NCBI GenBank assembly: GCA_039984715.1
Contig: JBDWUA010000016.1
Location: 372,001 to 436,000, forward strand
Source of the DNA: JABSSA01 sp039984715
Lineage (GTDB): Bacteria; Pseudomonadota; Alphaproteobacteria; Rhodobacterales; Rhodobacteraceae
Direction of reading: 5' to 3'
DNA length: 64,000 bases
A program made the position numbers and the translations under genes. Positions within the stretch are counted from its first letter, which is position 1. Each line of letters opens with the position of its first letter. Shown here in pieces: positions 50,891-59,874 of the stretch. Below the pieces are notes generated by a model. It did not search any database and was not told the DNA's origin. It saw nothing but the letters and a program-made list of their open reading frames with translations.

Positions 50891-51706
50891 TTACATCCCC
50901 CCCGACGCGACCAAAGGATTGGCCAGCAAGTTGCGCGTTGCAACGGCGACATCATCCTGGCGCATTAGACTTTCGCCAATCAAGAACGTCCGCGCGCCAT
51001 ACATCGCGATATCGCGCAGATCATCAGGTGTCGACAATCCAGATTCCGAAACAATTGTTCGGTCGGCGGGCACCAATTTGGATAGCGTCTTTGTCGTATC
51101 TAATGAAGTTTCAAAGGTGTGCAGGTTGCGATTGTTGATCCCGATCAGTGGGCTTTTCAAAAAGCTGGCGCGTTCCAATTCTTCGCCGTCATGGACTTCG
51201 ATCAGAACATCCATGCCCCATTCAAACGCAGCGGCTTCCAATTCAGCGGCTTGGGCATCCGACACAGATGCCATGATGATCAATATGCAATCGGCCCCCA
51301 AGGCACGGGCTTCGGCCACTTGATACGTGTCGTACATGAAATCCTTGCGCAAGGCAGGCAGATCACATGCGGCGCGTGCTTTGGTCAAAAAGGATTTCGC
51401 CCCCTGAAAAGACGGCGTATCCGTCAGGACCGAAAGGCAGGATGCCCCACCGTCGGCATATGCCTTGGCCAGCGCTTCTGGATCAAAGTCTGCGCGAATG
51501 AGACCCTTGGATGGGCTGGCTTTTTTGATCTCAGCGATCAGGCCATATCCTTGGCGACTGGCTTGATGAAGGCTTTCAGCAAAGGGGCGAATTGGGTCCG
51601 CTGCGCGTGCCTCTGCTTCGACATCTGCCAAAGGCTTAGCGGCCTTGTCGGCAGCGACTTCTTCCAGTTTGTAAGCTTTGATGCGGTCCAGAATAGTTTC
51701 GCTCAT
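50891..51706 (-). CDS. trpC: Indole-3-glycerol phosphate synthase
   Basis: TrpC closes the indole ring in tryptophan synthesis. The 271-residue TIM barrel has IAEIKKASPSKGLIRADFDP, LRKDFMYDTYQV, GINNRNLHTFE and VSESGLSTPDDL. It overlaps trpD by four bases. trpF, normally a partner, is not fused and not present here. Confidence 0.97.
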   Translation of the reverse strand: MSETILDRIKAYKLEEVAADKAAKPLADVEAEARAADPIRPFAESLHQASRQGYGLIAEIKKASPSKGLIRADFDPEALAKAYADGGASCLSVLTDTPSFQGAKSFLTKARAACDLPALRKDFMYDTYQVAEARALGADCILIIMASVSDAQAAELEAAAFEWGMDVLIEVHDGEELERASFLKSPLIGINNRNLHTFETSLDTTKTLSKLVPADRTIVSESGLSTPDDLRDIAMYGARTFLIGESLMRQDDVAVATRNLLANPLVASGGM

Positions 51707-52722
51707 GCTGGCTCCTGAGTGACTTTTGCGACCTTGCGGATTTTTTCGCGGGCTGCACCGCTGTCGATGCTGGTTTTAGCCATTTCGACCCCTTGTTTCA
51801 AATCGCTGGATGCATCCGCAACCACAAGGGCCGCCGCTGCATTCAACAGCACCGCGTCACGATAGGCGGATGGTTCCCCATCTAAAAGCGCGCCAAACGC
51901 TTTGGCGTTGTCTTCGGGGCTTCCACCGACGATAGATTCGAAAGGATGCGGCGTTAATCCAGCGTCCTCGGGGTGCAATTCACGATCAACCACAGCGCCG
52001 TCTTCTAGTGCGGCGATCCAGCTGACGCCCGTGATGGTCAGTTCGTCAGTCCCGTCCGAGCCGTGAACCAGCCACGCTTTGTCCGACCCCAATTGGTGCA
52101 GTGTTTCGGCCATGGGTCGGATAAGATCACGCGAAAAAGCACCCGTTAACTGACGCTTCACACCAGCCGGGTTGGTCAATGGTCCAAGGATGTTGAAAAT
52201 CGTCCGCGTACCCAGTTCGGCGCGCGTTGGCATGACATGGGCAATGGACGGGTGATGCATCGGGGCCATCATGAAACCGATACCCGCTTCTTTTAAGGCA
52301 CGTTCGACGACTTCTGGGCCGACCATGACGTTCAAGCCCATTTGGGTCAGCGCGTCTGCGGCACCTGATTTCGAAGACAGATTGCGATTGCCGTGTTTGG
52401 CCACTGTGACACCAGCACCTGCCACCACAAACGCGGTTGCGGTTGAGATGTTCAATGTTCCTTTGCCATCACCGCCAGTGCCAACAATGTCCATTGCGCC
52501 CTCTGGGGCACGCACTGCATTACACTTGGATCGCATGACTGCGGCGGCGGCGGCGTATTCGTCAACGGTTTCGCCGCGGGTTCGCAATGCCATCAACAAA
52601 CCACCAATTTGGCTGGGTGTTGCAGCACCGTTAAAGAGAATCTCGAACGCGTCTTCTGCTTGTGACCGCGAAAGCGGCCCATTTGCTGCGGCGTCGATCA
52701 AAGGCTTGAGTGCGTCGCTCAT
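51703..52722 (-). CDS. trpD: Anthranilate phosphoribosyltransferase
   Basis: TrpD joins anthranilate to PRPP. The 339-residue protein has VGTGGDGKGTLNISTATAF (PRPP loop), KHGNRNLSSKSGAADAL and the catalytic region NILGPLTNPAGV. The start is placed at 52722 with AGGTAG upstream. Upstream are a small palindrome and a hairpin with a T-run, not the trpG gene usually found in this order. Confidence 0.97.
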   Translation of the reverse strand: MSDALKPLIDAAANGPLSRSQAEDAFEILFNGAATPSQIGGLLMALRTRGETVDEYAAAAAVMRSKCNAVRAPEGAMDIVGTGGDGKGTLNISTATAFVVAGAGVTVAKHGNRNLSSKSGAADALTQMGLNVMVGPEVVERALKEAGIGFMMAPMHHPSIAHVMPTRAELGTRTIFNILGPLTNPAGVKRQLTGAFSRDLIRPMAETLHQLGSDKAWLVHGSDGTDELTITGVSWIAALEDGAVVDRELHPEDAGLTPHPFESIVGGSPEDNAKAFGALLDGEPSAYRDAVLLNAAAALVVADASSDLKQGVEMAKTSIDSGAAREKIRKVAKVTQEPA

Positions 52723-52733
52723 ATTTCTACCTG

Positions 52734-52801
52734 CGCAAATTTTTGCGGTAATGGACGGATTAATAGTGTTAAAAAAGACGTAAGCTCTTGCCGTGCAAGA
52801 G
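52734..52801 (-). promoter_or_regulatory. Hairpin with T-run and palindrome ahead of trpD
   Basis: On the minus strand CTCTTGC-ACG-GCAAGAG (52785-52801) is a perfect 7-base stem, and six T follow after 8 bases. Nearer to trpD lies the palindrome CGCAAATTTTTGCG (52734-52747). The first resembles a terminator or attenuator with a displaced U-tract, perhaps left from a lost upstream gene or controlling trpD. Confidence 0.4.
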
Positions 52802-53040
52802 TAAACACCCTGTCGTCCAAAGTCGCTTGTTGGAGTCTGTTAGAGGGCGGTACAGATGCCGGGTCCAAAAAGTTTTGTTGCACAGGTCAGTTCTCTCTCA
52901 AAAGGGCTGGAGGACAAGGCCTCGTTCACCCTATAATCCGCAATATAGATGTTCAGGCTTGGGCGCGCGGGTCAAGAGTGTGCCAAGTCAAAGGCAACAG
53001 GCAAAGAACGCAATCGAATTTCGGGTGGAGGCCCTGGGCA

Positions 53041-54540
53041 GTGGCACGTGGATTATTAAGCGGCGCAATCTTGGGCGGTGTTGTCAGCATCGCCGGGGCA
53101 GGCGCGATTTCCGTAGTTGCAGGGTTGCCAGAGCAGCCCGACGTCAACACGGATTCACCTATTAGCGCAAACGCACCTGATGTTGCAGAACGTGAGGCTC
53201 AATCCAGCCTTGGTGATGCCGATCTTGTGACGGAAGAGGGGGTAACGCAGGTCGCGTTGCCTAAGCCGGACGATACTGCACCGGTGTCATTGGCCGGATT
53301 GGATACCGCTCCTGTGCCTGAAATGGAAACAGCGGCGTTGTTGCCAGAAGCGCAAACAGATGTCGCACAGTCCTCTGACGTGACATTAAATTTGGACGAA
53401 CCGGTCCTGCCCAGCCCGCAAGCGGCCATTCCCGCAGCCCCGGGTGCCGAGGAAAACCTTTCAATATCAACGGATCCGGCGCAACCGCCGGCCCCGGACG
53501 TGGATGAAGCAGTCATCAATGCGTCAGAAACGCCAGCAGAATTGCCGGAGCTTACAACTGACGAAAGCCCAGTCGATACGCGCGCACCGGAAACAGATGT
53601 TGCGACACCTGAACAACCGGAATCACCGGATGTTGAAACAGCTGATCAAAGTGATGTGGAAAGCCCGTCTATTGAGATCGCAGCGCTTGCAGATGTCACC
53701 CAAGAAGAAGGTCCAAAAGTTGGACGCCGTGGCATTTCGCTTATTGAACGTGATGGCTCCGGTGACCCGGTCGAAACCGTAGACGTTGCGGAAGATGCAG
53801 AGGTTGAAACTGCGGTTGAGACTGTTGAGGTCGCGCCAAGTGATCCGCCTATCGATTACTATTCGATGGCCTTTGAAAACCCGGATGACAAACCTCTGAT
53901 GTCCATCATTTTGGTCGATTCGGGTGTGAATATTACAGGCGGCGCAATTGGTGTCGAAGCCCTGCGCAGCTTTCCGTACCCGCTGACTTTCGCGGTTGAT
54001 GTCACTTTGCCGGACGCCAATGAGCGGATGAACGCTTATCGCAGCGAAGGGTTCGAGGTGTTGGCGTTGCTGGATTTACCAGCTGGTGCCACAGCCACAG
54101 ACGCCGAAGTGAATTTGAGCGCAGCGTTCGAAGCGGTGCCCGAAGCCGTTGGTCTTATTGAAGGATTGGGTGCGGGGTTGCAGGACAACCGTGAAGCCGC
54201 AGATCAAGTGATTGCTGCTCTGAAAGACAGTGGGCATGGAGTTGTTTTGCAGGCCAAAGGTCTGAACACGATCCAAAAGCTCGCCGCGCGCGAAGGGCTG
54301 CCCGCAGCATTGGTGTTCCGGGACTTTGACAGCGCTGGACAAACGCCGACTGTGATCCGGAGATTTCTGGATCAAGCGGCGTTTCGGGCACGTCAAGAAG
54401 GCGGCGTGATCATGATGGGACGCTTGCGGCCGGATACGATTTCCGCGCTGCTGATCTGGGGATTGCAGGACAGATCCCGCCGGGTCGCGCTCGCCCCGGT
54501 TTCAGCCACACTGAAAAGCAAAGCAGGTATCGCTGAATGA
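53041..54540 (+). CDS. yibQ: Divergent polysaccharide deacetylase family protein (YibQ type)
   Basis: GTG at 53041 is chosen because GGTGGAGG lies nine bases upstream and the protein then opens with an N-terminal membrane anchor (RGLLSGAILGGVVSIAGAGAI). This gives 499 residues. Residues about 30-270 are acidic and rich in Pro, Glu, Asp and Thr, probably an extended periplasmic linker. The C-terminal 210 residues are the deacetylase-like fold starting LMSIILVDSGVNITGGAIGVEAL, with PYPLTFAVDV and VLALLDLP. The classical metal-binding His residues of NodB-type deacetylases are not clear, as in the divergent family. It lies between trpD and ppiD; in R. sphaeroides, as I recall, a yibQ lies between trpE and trpG. 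Confidence 0.85.
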   Translation: MARGLLSGAILGGVVSIAGAGAISVVAGLPEQPDVNTDSPISANAPDVAEREAQSSLGDADLVTEEGVTQVALPKPDDTAPVSLAGLDTAPVPEMETAALLPEAQTDVAQSSDVTLNLDEPVLPSPQAAIPAAPGAEENLSISTDPAQPPAPDVDEAVINASETPAELPELTTDESPVDTRAPETDVATPEQPESPDVETADQSDVESPSIEIAALADVTQEEGPKVGRRGISLIERDGSGDPVETVDVAEDAEVETAVETVEVAPSDPPIDYYSMAFENPDDKPLMSIILVDSGVNITGGAIGVEALRSFPYPLTFAVDVTLPDANERMNAYRSEGFEVLALLDLPAGATATDAEVNLSAAFEAVPEAVGLIEGLGAGLQDNREAADQVIAALKDSGHGVVLQAKGLNTIQKLAAREGLPAALVFRDFDSAGQTPTVIRRFLDQAAFRARQEGGVIMMGRLRPDTISALLIWGLQDRSRRVALAPVSATLKSKAGIAE

Positions 54541-54569
54541 AAAAAAACCGGCGTCTAAGCGCCGGTTTT
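54541..54569. terminator. Bidirectional intrinsic terminator
   Basis: ACCGGCG-TCTAAG-CGCCGGT with six A before and TTTTTA after serves both yibQ (plus) and the convergent ppiD-type gene (minus). Confidence 0.9.
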
Positions 54570-54594
54570 TAATTTGTTTTCTGTGTTGATGCGA

Positions 54595-56442
54595 TCAGTG
54601 AAAGTTAGCGTGAACAGCCTCTAATGCGTTTACGTCAATTTCCTGCCCGGCCCGCAACATCGCGTCTTGCGCAAAGATTGTATAAAGATTGCGTGCCAGC
54701 GCTTGATCCATTTGCGCTGACAACTGATCCTTAAGCTGTTGCGCCTGTTCGTTTTCGCTGGCCGGGTTGATCGCATTCAATTGAACAACAAGGACACTGC
54801 CAAAGCTTTCGATGGCTTTGACGTCGCCGACGTTCATGCTGAACACTTCGGACATGAACGCAGGCGGGGTGCCTGCGATAAACCCAGACCGGTCAATGTT
54901 TTCTTCTTCTACGGAATCCAAGGAAACCCCTGAAAAAGTTTTGCCTGATTGCAAATCTGGCAACAGCGCGTTGGCTTTGACCATCAGCAATGTTTCCGCA
55001 CGATCCGCTTCCCAATTGGCGCGAATGCTTTCAGTCGAATCCTCATATGGGGCAGGGCGCGGTGGCAAGGTTTCATCCAAGCGCATCGCAAAGATTGCCC
55101 CGTCATCTAAGGGCATAATGCTGGGGAAATCATCCGCCTGCAAACGGGCCGCAGCTGAGCGGAATTCAGAATACGCCGCGATGCCCTCGCCAACAGCGGA
55201 ATGCCAGTCGATTTGGCCAACTTCCATATCGGAGCCGCTGGCCAAGTCTTCGATCGTGGCGCCACCCGCAAGGATGTCTTCCAAATCTTCGGCCTGAGAC
55301 GCAATCAAACGTCGCGCGCGGTCTATGGCCAAATCAGTGCGAAGCCTTGGTTCCGCGTCTTCAAAGCTGGTGTTCTGTGCAGGCAAGATACCATTCACAC
55401 GGAACAGGGCCGGCCCAAGACCGGTTTGCAGTGGACCAACCACATCGCCAACATTTGCGCCAAACACCGCTTCACCTGCGGCATCAAGCTCAAGGCGTCC
55501 AACATCGCCCATATCGACATCTGCCAACGCTAGACCACGCTCTTGAACAAGCGCTTCGAACGTGGTGCCTTCGACTTCTAATTGCGCAGAGGCTGCGTTT
55601 GCTGCGGCTTCATCAAGGAACGCAAGACGTTCAACTAGACGGCGCTCTGGTTGTTTATATTCGGCGGACCGCGCTTGGTATTCTTTTTCAAGGTCTTCCG
55701 TTGGAACAATGATCGTATCCAAAATTTGTTCCGGGCGTAGAACTGCAAAAGTGATGCGCTTTGTTTCGGGAAGACCGAAATCATCGATGTTTTCATCGTA
55801 AAAGCTGCGCAGTTCGCCTTCAGTTGGATCGGCCAGCGTGTCACCTAGGTCCGTTTCATCCAGCCGGGCCCATGAAAAGTTACGCGTTTCAGCCACATAG
55901 TTGACCAAAGTTTGCGAATACGTGTCCGGCATTGTCACGCCTGTCAGTACCGCACCTTGCAAAATGGTGCGCGATGTTTCTTCGCGCAAACGGTTTTCAA
56001 AGGCTGCTTCGGACAGTCCGCTGTTTTCCAATGCAAACCGGTAACCGTCGCGGTCAAACGATCCATCGACACCCTGAAAGGCTGGAATGGACACGATTTG
56101 GTCGCGCAAGTTTTCGTTTCCGATGGAAATGCCCAATTCGCTGGCTTCATGATCCAAGGCGCGTTCCGTCACCAACCGGCTTAAGACAGCCGCGTCCAAA
56201 CCGATGGCGCGGGCTTGATCCATACTGACTGTTTCGCCACGTGCTTGGCTTTCCGATGACATCGCTGATTGCAAAGCGCGGAAATATGTTTGTACGTCGA
56301 CATCTTTGTCGCCAACGCGTGCAACTCTGCTTTGTGATCCATTAAGGATTCCGTCGACGCCAAAGCCGCCAAGGCCAAGGATCAAAAGACCCATCAAGAT
56401 CCACACCGCCGTACGCGATATCGAATTGCCTTCTTTCGCCAT
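54595..56442 (-). CDS. PpiD/SurA-type periplasmic chaperone with peptidyl-prolyl isomerase domain
   Basis: This 615-residue protein is anchored by one N-terminal helix (TAVWILMGLLILGLGGFGV, about residues 12-30). It has a SurA-type N-terminal domain (VDVQTYFRALQSAM and IGNENLRDQIVSIPAFQGVDGSFDRDGY) as in PpiD, a central parvulin-like region around residues 265-360 (FGANVGDVVGPLQTGLGPALFRV) and a C-terminal helical part. It assists folding of exported proteins. GGGAGAG precedes the ATG. In this order trpE usually follows it, but here yibQ does. Confidence 0.9.
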   Translation of the reverse strand: MAKEGNSISRTAVWILMGLLILGLGGFGVDGILNGSQSRVARVGDKDVDVQTYFRALQSAMSSESQARGETVSMDQARAIGLDAAVLSRLVTERALDHEASELGISIGNENLRDQIVSIPAFQGVDGSFDRDGYRFALENSGLSEAAFENRLREETSRTILQGAVLTGVTMPDTYSQTLVNYVAETRNFSWARLDETDLGDTLADPTEGELRSFYDENIDDFGLPETKRITFAVLRPEQILDTIIVPTEDLEKEYQARSAEYKQPERRLVERLAFLDEAAANAASAQLEVEGTTFEALVQERGLALADVDMGDVGRLELDAAGEAVFGANVGDVVGPLQTGLGPALFRVNGILPAQNTSFEDAEPRLRTDLAIDRARRLIASQAEDLEDILAGGATIEDLASGSDMEVGQIDWHSAVGEGIAAYSEFRSAAARLQADDFPSIMPLDDGAIFAMRLDETLPPRPAPYEDSTESIRANWEADRAETLLMVKANALLPDLQSGKTFSGVSLDSVEEENIDRSGFIAGTPPAFMSEVFSMNVGDVKAIESFGSVLVVQLNAINPASENEQAQQLKDQLSAQMDQALARNLYTIFAQDAMLRAGQEIDVNALEAVHANFH

Positions 56443-56491
56443 TTTACCTGCTCTCCCTCGTTTGGGTCTGAATACCGGGGTGTTTACTATG

Positions 56492-57679
56492 CTACAAGCG
56501 TTGTTCGTTCACGTTCACAAGACGCTCGAACAGTTCGGTGATGCCGTCCACGTCCAAATTGGCAAACGCCACGCGCAATTCCTGCGCCCCGTTTGGATCA
56601 TCCGTAGGGCGGAACATGGTACCGGGTAGACACAAAATCCCTGCGGATTTGACCAATTTCGGCGCAAGCTTATCCGAGGGCACTGCAAAAGGGTGCCGCA
56701 TATAGGCAAAATAGGCACCCAACCCCAAAAGCGTCCAACCATCCCGAGCCAGCGTTGAAAACCCGTCGGAAATGGCGGCGCGGCGGGCCAGTATTTCGTC
56801 CCGTTCACCGGCGACCCATTGGCCAAGGTTTTCTAATCCCCAAAGGGCCGCGCGTTGTCCGATTTGTCCGGGGCAGATGGCCACCGTGTCCAGAAACTTT
56901 TCGGTTTGTGCCAGTCGTTCGATTGATCCAGCCAATGCCCCAACACGGTGACCGGTTAAACGATAGGCTTTGGAAAAGCTATATAGATGTATCAGCGTGT
57001 CGTCCCAGCCGTCTTTTTGGAACAACTCATGCGGCGGGCCGGATCGGCTGTCAAAATCCCGATATGTTTCATCAACCAACAAAGCGATACCGTGCGACCG
57101 CGCCAGTTCGAAAAAGGCATCCAACAACGCACTTGGGTATTCGACGCCCGCAGGATTGTTTGGTGTAACCAATGTGATGGCGCGTGTTCGATCAGTGATT
57201 AGGTTTGCCGCGGCTGTTACGTCGGGCAACATATCAGGGCCCGTTGGCAATGGGACGGCCTTAACCCCGGACATGTCCAGCCACATTTTGTGGTTGAAAT
57301 ACCACGGCGTTGGCAAAAGAACCTGATCCCCGTCGTCACACAAGGTTGCAATTGTTGCGGCAAAGGCCTGATTGCACCCAGACGTGATTGCGACTTTGTC
57401 ACCAACAACCTGCGCGCCGTAATGCGCGCTGATCTGTTCAGCGAGGCGGTTTCGTAAATCCGGCAGACCAAGAACCGGACCATAAAGATGCGCGGAATCG
57501 TCGGTCAGCGCCGCATCTGCCATCGCTTGACGCAACCCCGTCGGGGGCGGATCAACGGGGGCGGCCTGACTGACGTTGATCAGCGGTCGATCTTTGGGGA
57601 ACTCAACGCCGTCCAACCATCGCCGCGCCTCCATAACCGGAGGGGCAAAGGTTGCTTTGATTTGATTCGAAAAACTCAT
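56492..57679 (-). CDS. Pyridoxal-phosphate aminotransferase, class I/II
   Basis: With the ATG at 57679 (AAGG upstream) the enzyme has 395 residues. The PLP lysine is in LYSFSKAYRLTGHRVG; the PLP-phosphate and ring-binding residues are in ITSGCNQAF and NNPAGVEYP, followed by VDETYRDF. Many such proteins act on aspartate or aromatic amino acids; the exact substrate is not clear. It is on the minus strand after gpt, separated from it by a large hairpin. Confidence 0.9.
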   Translation of the reverse strand: MSFSNQIKATFAPPVMEARRWLDGVEFPKDRPLINVSQAAPVDPPPTGLRQAMADAALTDDSAHLYGPVLGLPDLRNRLAEQISAHYGAQVVGDKVAITSGCNQAFAATIATLCDDGDQVLLPTPWYFNHKMWLDMSGVKAVPLPTGPDMLPDVTAAANLITDRTRAITLVTPNNPAGVEYPSALLDAFFELARSHGIALLVDETYRDFDSRSGPPHELFQKDGWDDTLIHLYSFSKAYRLTGHRVGALAGSIERLAQTEKFLDTVAICPGQIGQRAALWGLENLGQWVAGERDEILARRAAISDGFSTLARDGWTLLGLGAYFAYMRHPFAVPSDKLAPKLVKSAGILCLPGTMFRPTDDPNGAQELRVAFANLDVDGITELFERLVNVNEQRL

Positions 57680-57739
57680 GTCGGGCCTTATAACTTGCGC
57701 AAGGCGAACGCTAGCTGTGGGGGGGAAGCAGTGCAACAC

Positions 57740-57772
57740 CAGATCGGACCGCAATTTTGCGATTCCGATCTG
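57740..57772. repeat. Long near-perfect hairpin between gpt and the aminotransferase
   Basis: CAGATCGGA and TCCGATCTG form a 9-base outer stem; inside, CGCAA and TTGCG continue it after a 1-by-2-base internal loop, around a 2-base centre. It has no T-run. It probably marks the 3' end of the fabI-lysE-gpt transcript or a processing site. Confidence 0.65.
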
Positions 57773-57808
57773 AGGTCATGTTCGGCTGTTCTGCTTGGAA
57801 TGGATTGG

Positions 57809-58321
57809 TCAGTCTTTGCCGCGATAGGGTTCGACATATTGCAGCGCCATATCCCAGGGAAAGAATATCCAAGTGTCCTGACTGACACCTGTGATAAAGT
57901 CATGAACCTGCGGTTCACCCTGTGGTTTTGCATAGACCGTCGCGAAATGTGCATTTGGATATAGCGATCTAACAAGCTCAAGCGTTTTGCCGCTGTCGAC
58001 AAGATCGTCAATCACCAAGATACCTGTTCCATCGCCCATCATGTCTTTGTCCGGGGCCTTAAGCACTTGGGCTTCGTCACGGGATTGATGGTCATAGGAT
58101 TTAACGCTGATCGTGTCGACAGTGCGAATATCAAGTTCGCGCGCCACGATCATAGCCGGGGCCATACCGCCGCGGGTGATCGCAACGATTGCTTTCCATG
58201 CGCCGTTGTCGGGGCCTTTGCCATCAAGACGCCATGCCAACGCACGGCTATCGCGATGAATTTGATCCCAGCTGACGTGAAAGCCTTTTTCGTGAGGCAG
58301 GCGGGCGGAATCGTCAGTCAT
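57809..58321 (-). CDS. gpt: Xanthine phosphoribosyltransferase
   Basis: Gpt salvages xanthine and guanine using PRPP. The 170-residue protein starts at 58321, with GGAGAG upstream. The PRPP motif is ILVIDDLVDSGKTL, and AIVAITRGGMAPAMIVARELDIR is the typical first loop; the end has WIFFPWDMALQYV. The open frame upstream overlaps the exporter gene and is not used. It is the last gene of the fabI-lysE-gpt set. Confidence 0.95.
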   Translation of the reverse strand: MTDDSARLPHEKGFHVSWDQIHRDSRALAWRLDGKGPDNGAWKAIVAITRGGMAPAMIVARELDIRTVDTISVKSYDHQSRDEAQVLKAPDKDMMGDGTGILVIDDLVDSGKTLELVRSLYPNAHFATVYAKPQGEPQVHDFITGVSQDTWIFFPWDMALQYVEPYRGKD

Positions 58322-58322
58322 G

Positions 58323-58925
58323 TTATCTCTCCACAATGAGGCGCAGACCGAAGGCACCCAAGAAGGTTGCAGCAATCCGGTCGAAAACAGGTTTGAACCC
58401 AAGGTATCCCTTGCGGGCCGAGTCCGAGCTTAAGGCTGTGGCACACAGCGTATAGAATACGATTTCAAGGAGCCAGTGATTGGCCACGATCAGGCCAATA
58501 TCTCGCGCTGCCAGTCCTTTTGGGAACACAACCACGATGACCGCCGCGGCAAACAACGCGGATTTCGGGTTGCCCAGATTGACCAAAAGGCCACCAAGGA
58601 ACGCGCGCGAGCGTGGGGTAGGTGCATCGCCCAACGGGTGTTTGGCGTGCCGCCACGTCTGAACTGCTAACCAAAGCAGGTAGAAAGCACCGCCCAGTTT
58701 CAACGCCGTGTATGTCCATGGAAACAGACGGAAAACGCTTTCAAGACCCAGCAACGCGGCCAAAGTCCAAATGGCGGCCATCGTGCCCAGACCAATCCCT
58801 GTCGCCATTCCAGCCGCACGCCCCGAGGCGATGCTGGTGCGTACGATATAAAGAAAGGCCGCACCCGGTGACGCAAGGGCTGCAAGTAAAATACCGTTAA
58901 AAGCGAGCAGGCTTTCCCAACTCAT
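58323..58925 (-). CDS. LysE-family amino acid exporter
   Basis: This 200-residue membrane protein has about six segments. The family start ASPGAAFLYIVRTSIASGRAAGMATGIGLG and GGLLVNLGNPKSALFAAAVIVVVFP are clear LysE/RhtB signatures. The ATG at 58925 overlaps the fabI stop codon (ATGA) and gpt starts two bases after its end, so all three are coupled. The exported compound is not known. Confidence 0.9.
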   Translation of the reverse strand: MSWESLLAFNGILLAALASPGAAFLYIVRTSIASGRAAGMATGIGLGTMAAIWTLAALLGLESVFRLFPWTYTALKLGGAFYLLWLAVQTWRHAKHPLGDAPTPRSRAFLGGLLVNLGNPKSALFAAAVIVVVFPKGLAARDIGLIVANHWLLEIVFYTLCATALSSDSARKGYLGFKPVFDRIAATFLGAFGLRLIVER

Positions 58926-59728
58926 GCCTTGCTCATGTCCGGTGCATCTACGGCTTTCATACCGACAACATGATATCCGGCATCTACGTGCAAACATTCG
59001 CCCGTGACGCCAGCACTGAGATCAGACAGCAAATACAAAGCCGATCCGCCTACATCGTCGATTGTGACATTGCGGCGCAAAGGCGAATTGTATTCGTTCC
59101 ATTTCATAATATAGCGAAAGTCGCCAATTCCTGACGCGGCCAGTGTCTTAATTGGGCCGGCGCTGATGGAATTGACGCGAATTCCGTCCTTGCCCAAATC
59201 TTCGGCCATATACTGAACGGATGCTTCCAGCGCTGCTTTGGCCACACCCATGACGTTATAGTGTGGCATGACTTTTTCGGCGCCGTAATAAGTGAGGGTC
59301 AAAGCACTGCCGCCCGGGTTCATCATCTTTTCAGCGCGCTGCATAACGGCGGTGAACGAATAGACCGAGATGTCCATCGACAGCGCAAAATTCGCGCGGC
59401 TTGTGTCGACGTAACGGCCCCGCAATTCGTTCTTGTCCGAAAAGCCGATGGCATGAACAATAAAGTCCAAGCTGCCCCAGCGTTCTTTTAAATCTGCGAA
59501 AACCGCGTCAATCGACGCTTCGTCCCCGACGTCGCAAGGCAGGACTATATCGCTGCCCAATTGCGCTGCCAAAGGATCGACCCGCTTTTTCAAAGCGTCG
59601 CCCTGATAAGAGAAAGCCAGTTCTGCCCCAGCTGCGTGCAGTGCTTTCGCGATGCCCCAAGCAATAGACTTGTCGTTGGCTAGCCCCATGATTAGGCCGC
59701 GTTTGCCCGCCATTAGCGTATTCGTCAT
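58922..59728 (-). CDS. fabI: Enoyl-ACP reductase I
   Basis: FabI makes the last reduction in each fatty-acid elongation round, using NADH. The 268-residue SDR-type protein has the FabI-type cofactor loop GLIMGLANDKSIAWGIA, the catalytic pair Tyr-x6-Lys in YNVMGVAKAALE, and ISAGPIKTLAASGI at the substrate loop. This is the triclosan-sensitive FabI class. GGGAA lies before the ATG. Confidence 0.96.
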   Translation of the reverse strand: MTNTLMAGKRGLIMGLANDKSIAWGIAKALHAAGAELAFSYQGDALKKRVDPLAAQLGSDIVLPCDVGDEASIDAVFADLKERWGSLDFIVHAIGFSDKNELRGRYVDTSRANFALSMDISVYSFTAVMQRAEKMMNPGGSALTLTYYGAEKVMPHYNVMGVAKAALEASVQYMAEDLGKDGIRVNSISAGPIKTLAASGIGDFRYIMKWNEYNSPLRRNVTIDDVGGSALYLLSDLSAGVTGECLHVDAGYHVVGMKAVDAPDMSKA

Positions 59729-59874
59729 ACAGTGTTCCCGCCCATCCGTCCGTGTCTGGATGGATTTGCTTTAGGCGATTGACTATGACGCTTCAAGGCC
59801 AACGGCCTTTGTGAAAGCTCTTGCCGACCGGTTCCAAAGGTTTTAGCTGCTAAAAACAGGCGCGGAGAAGGCAG

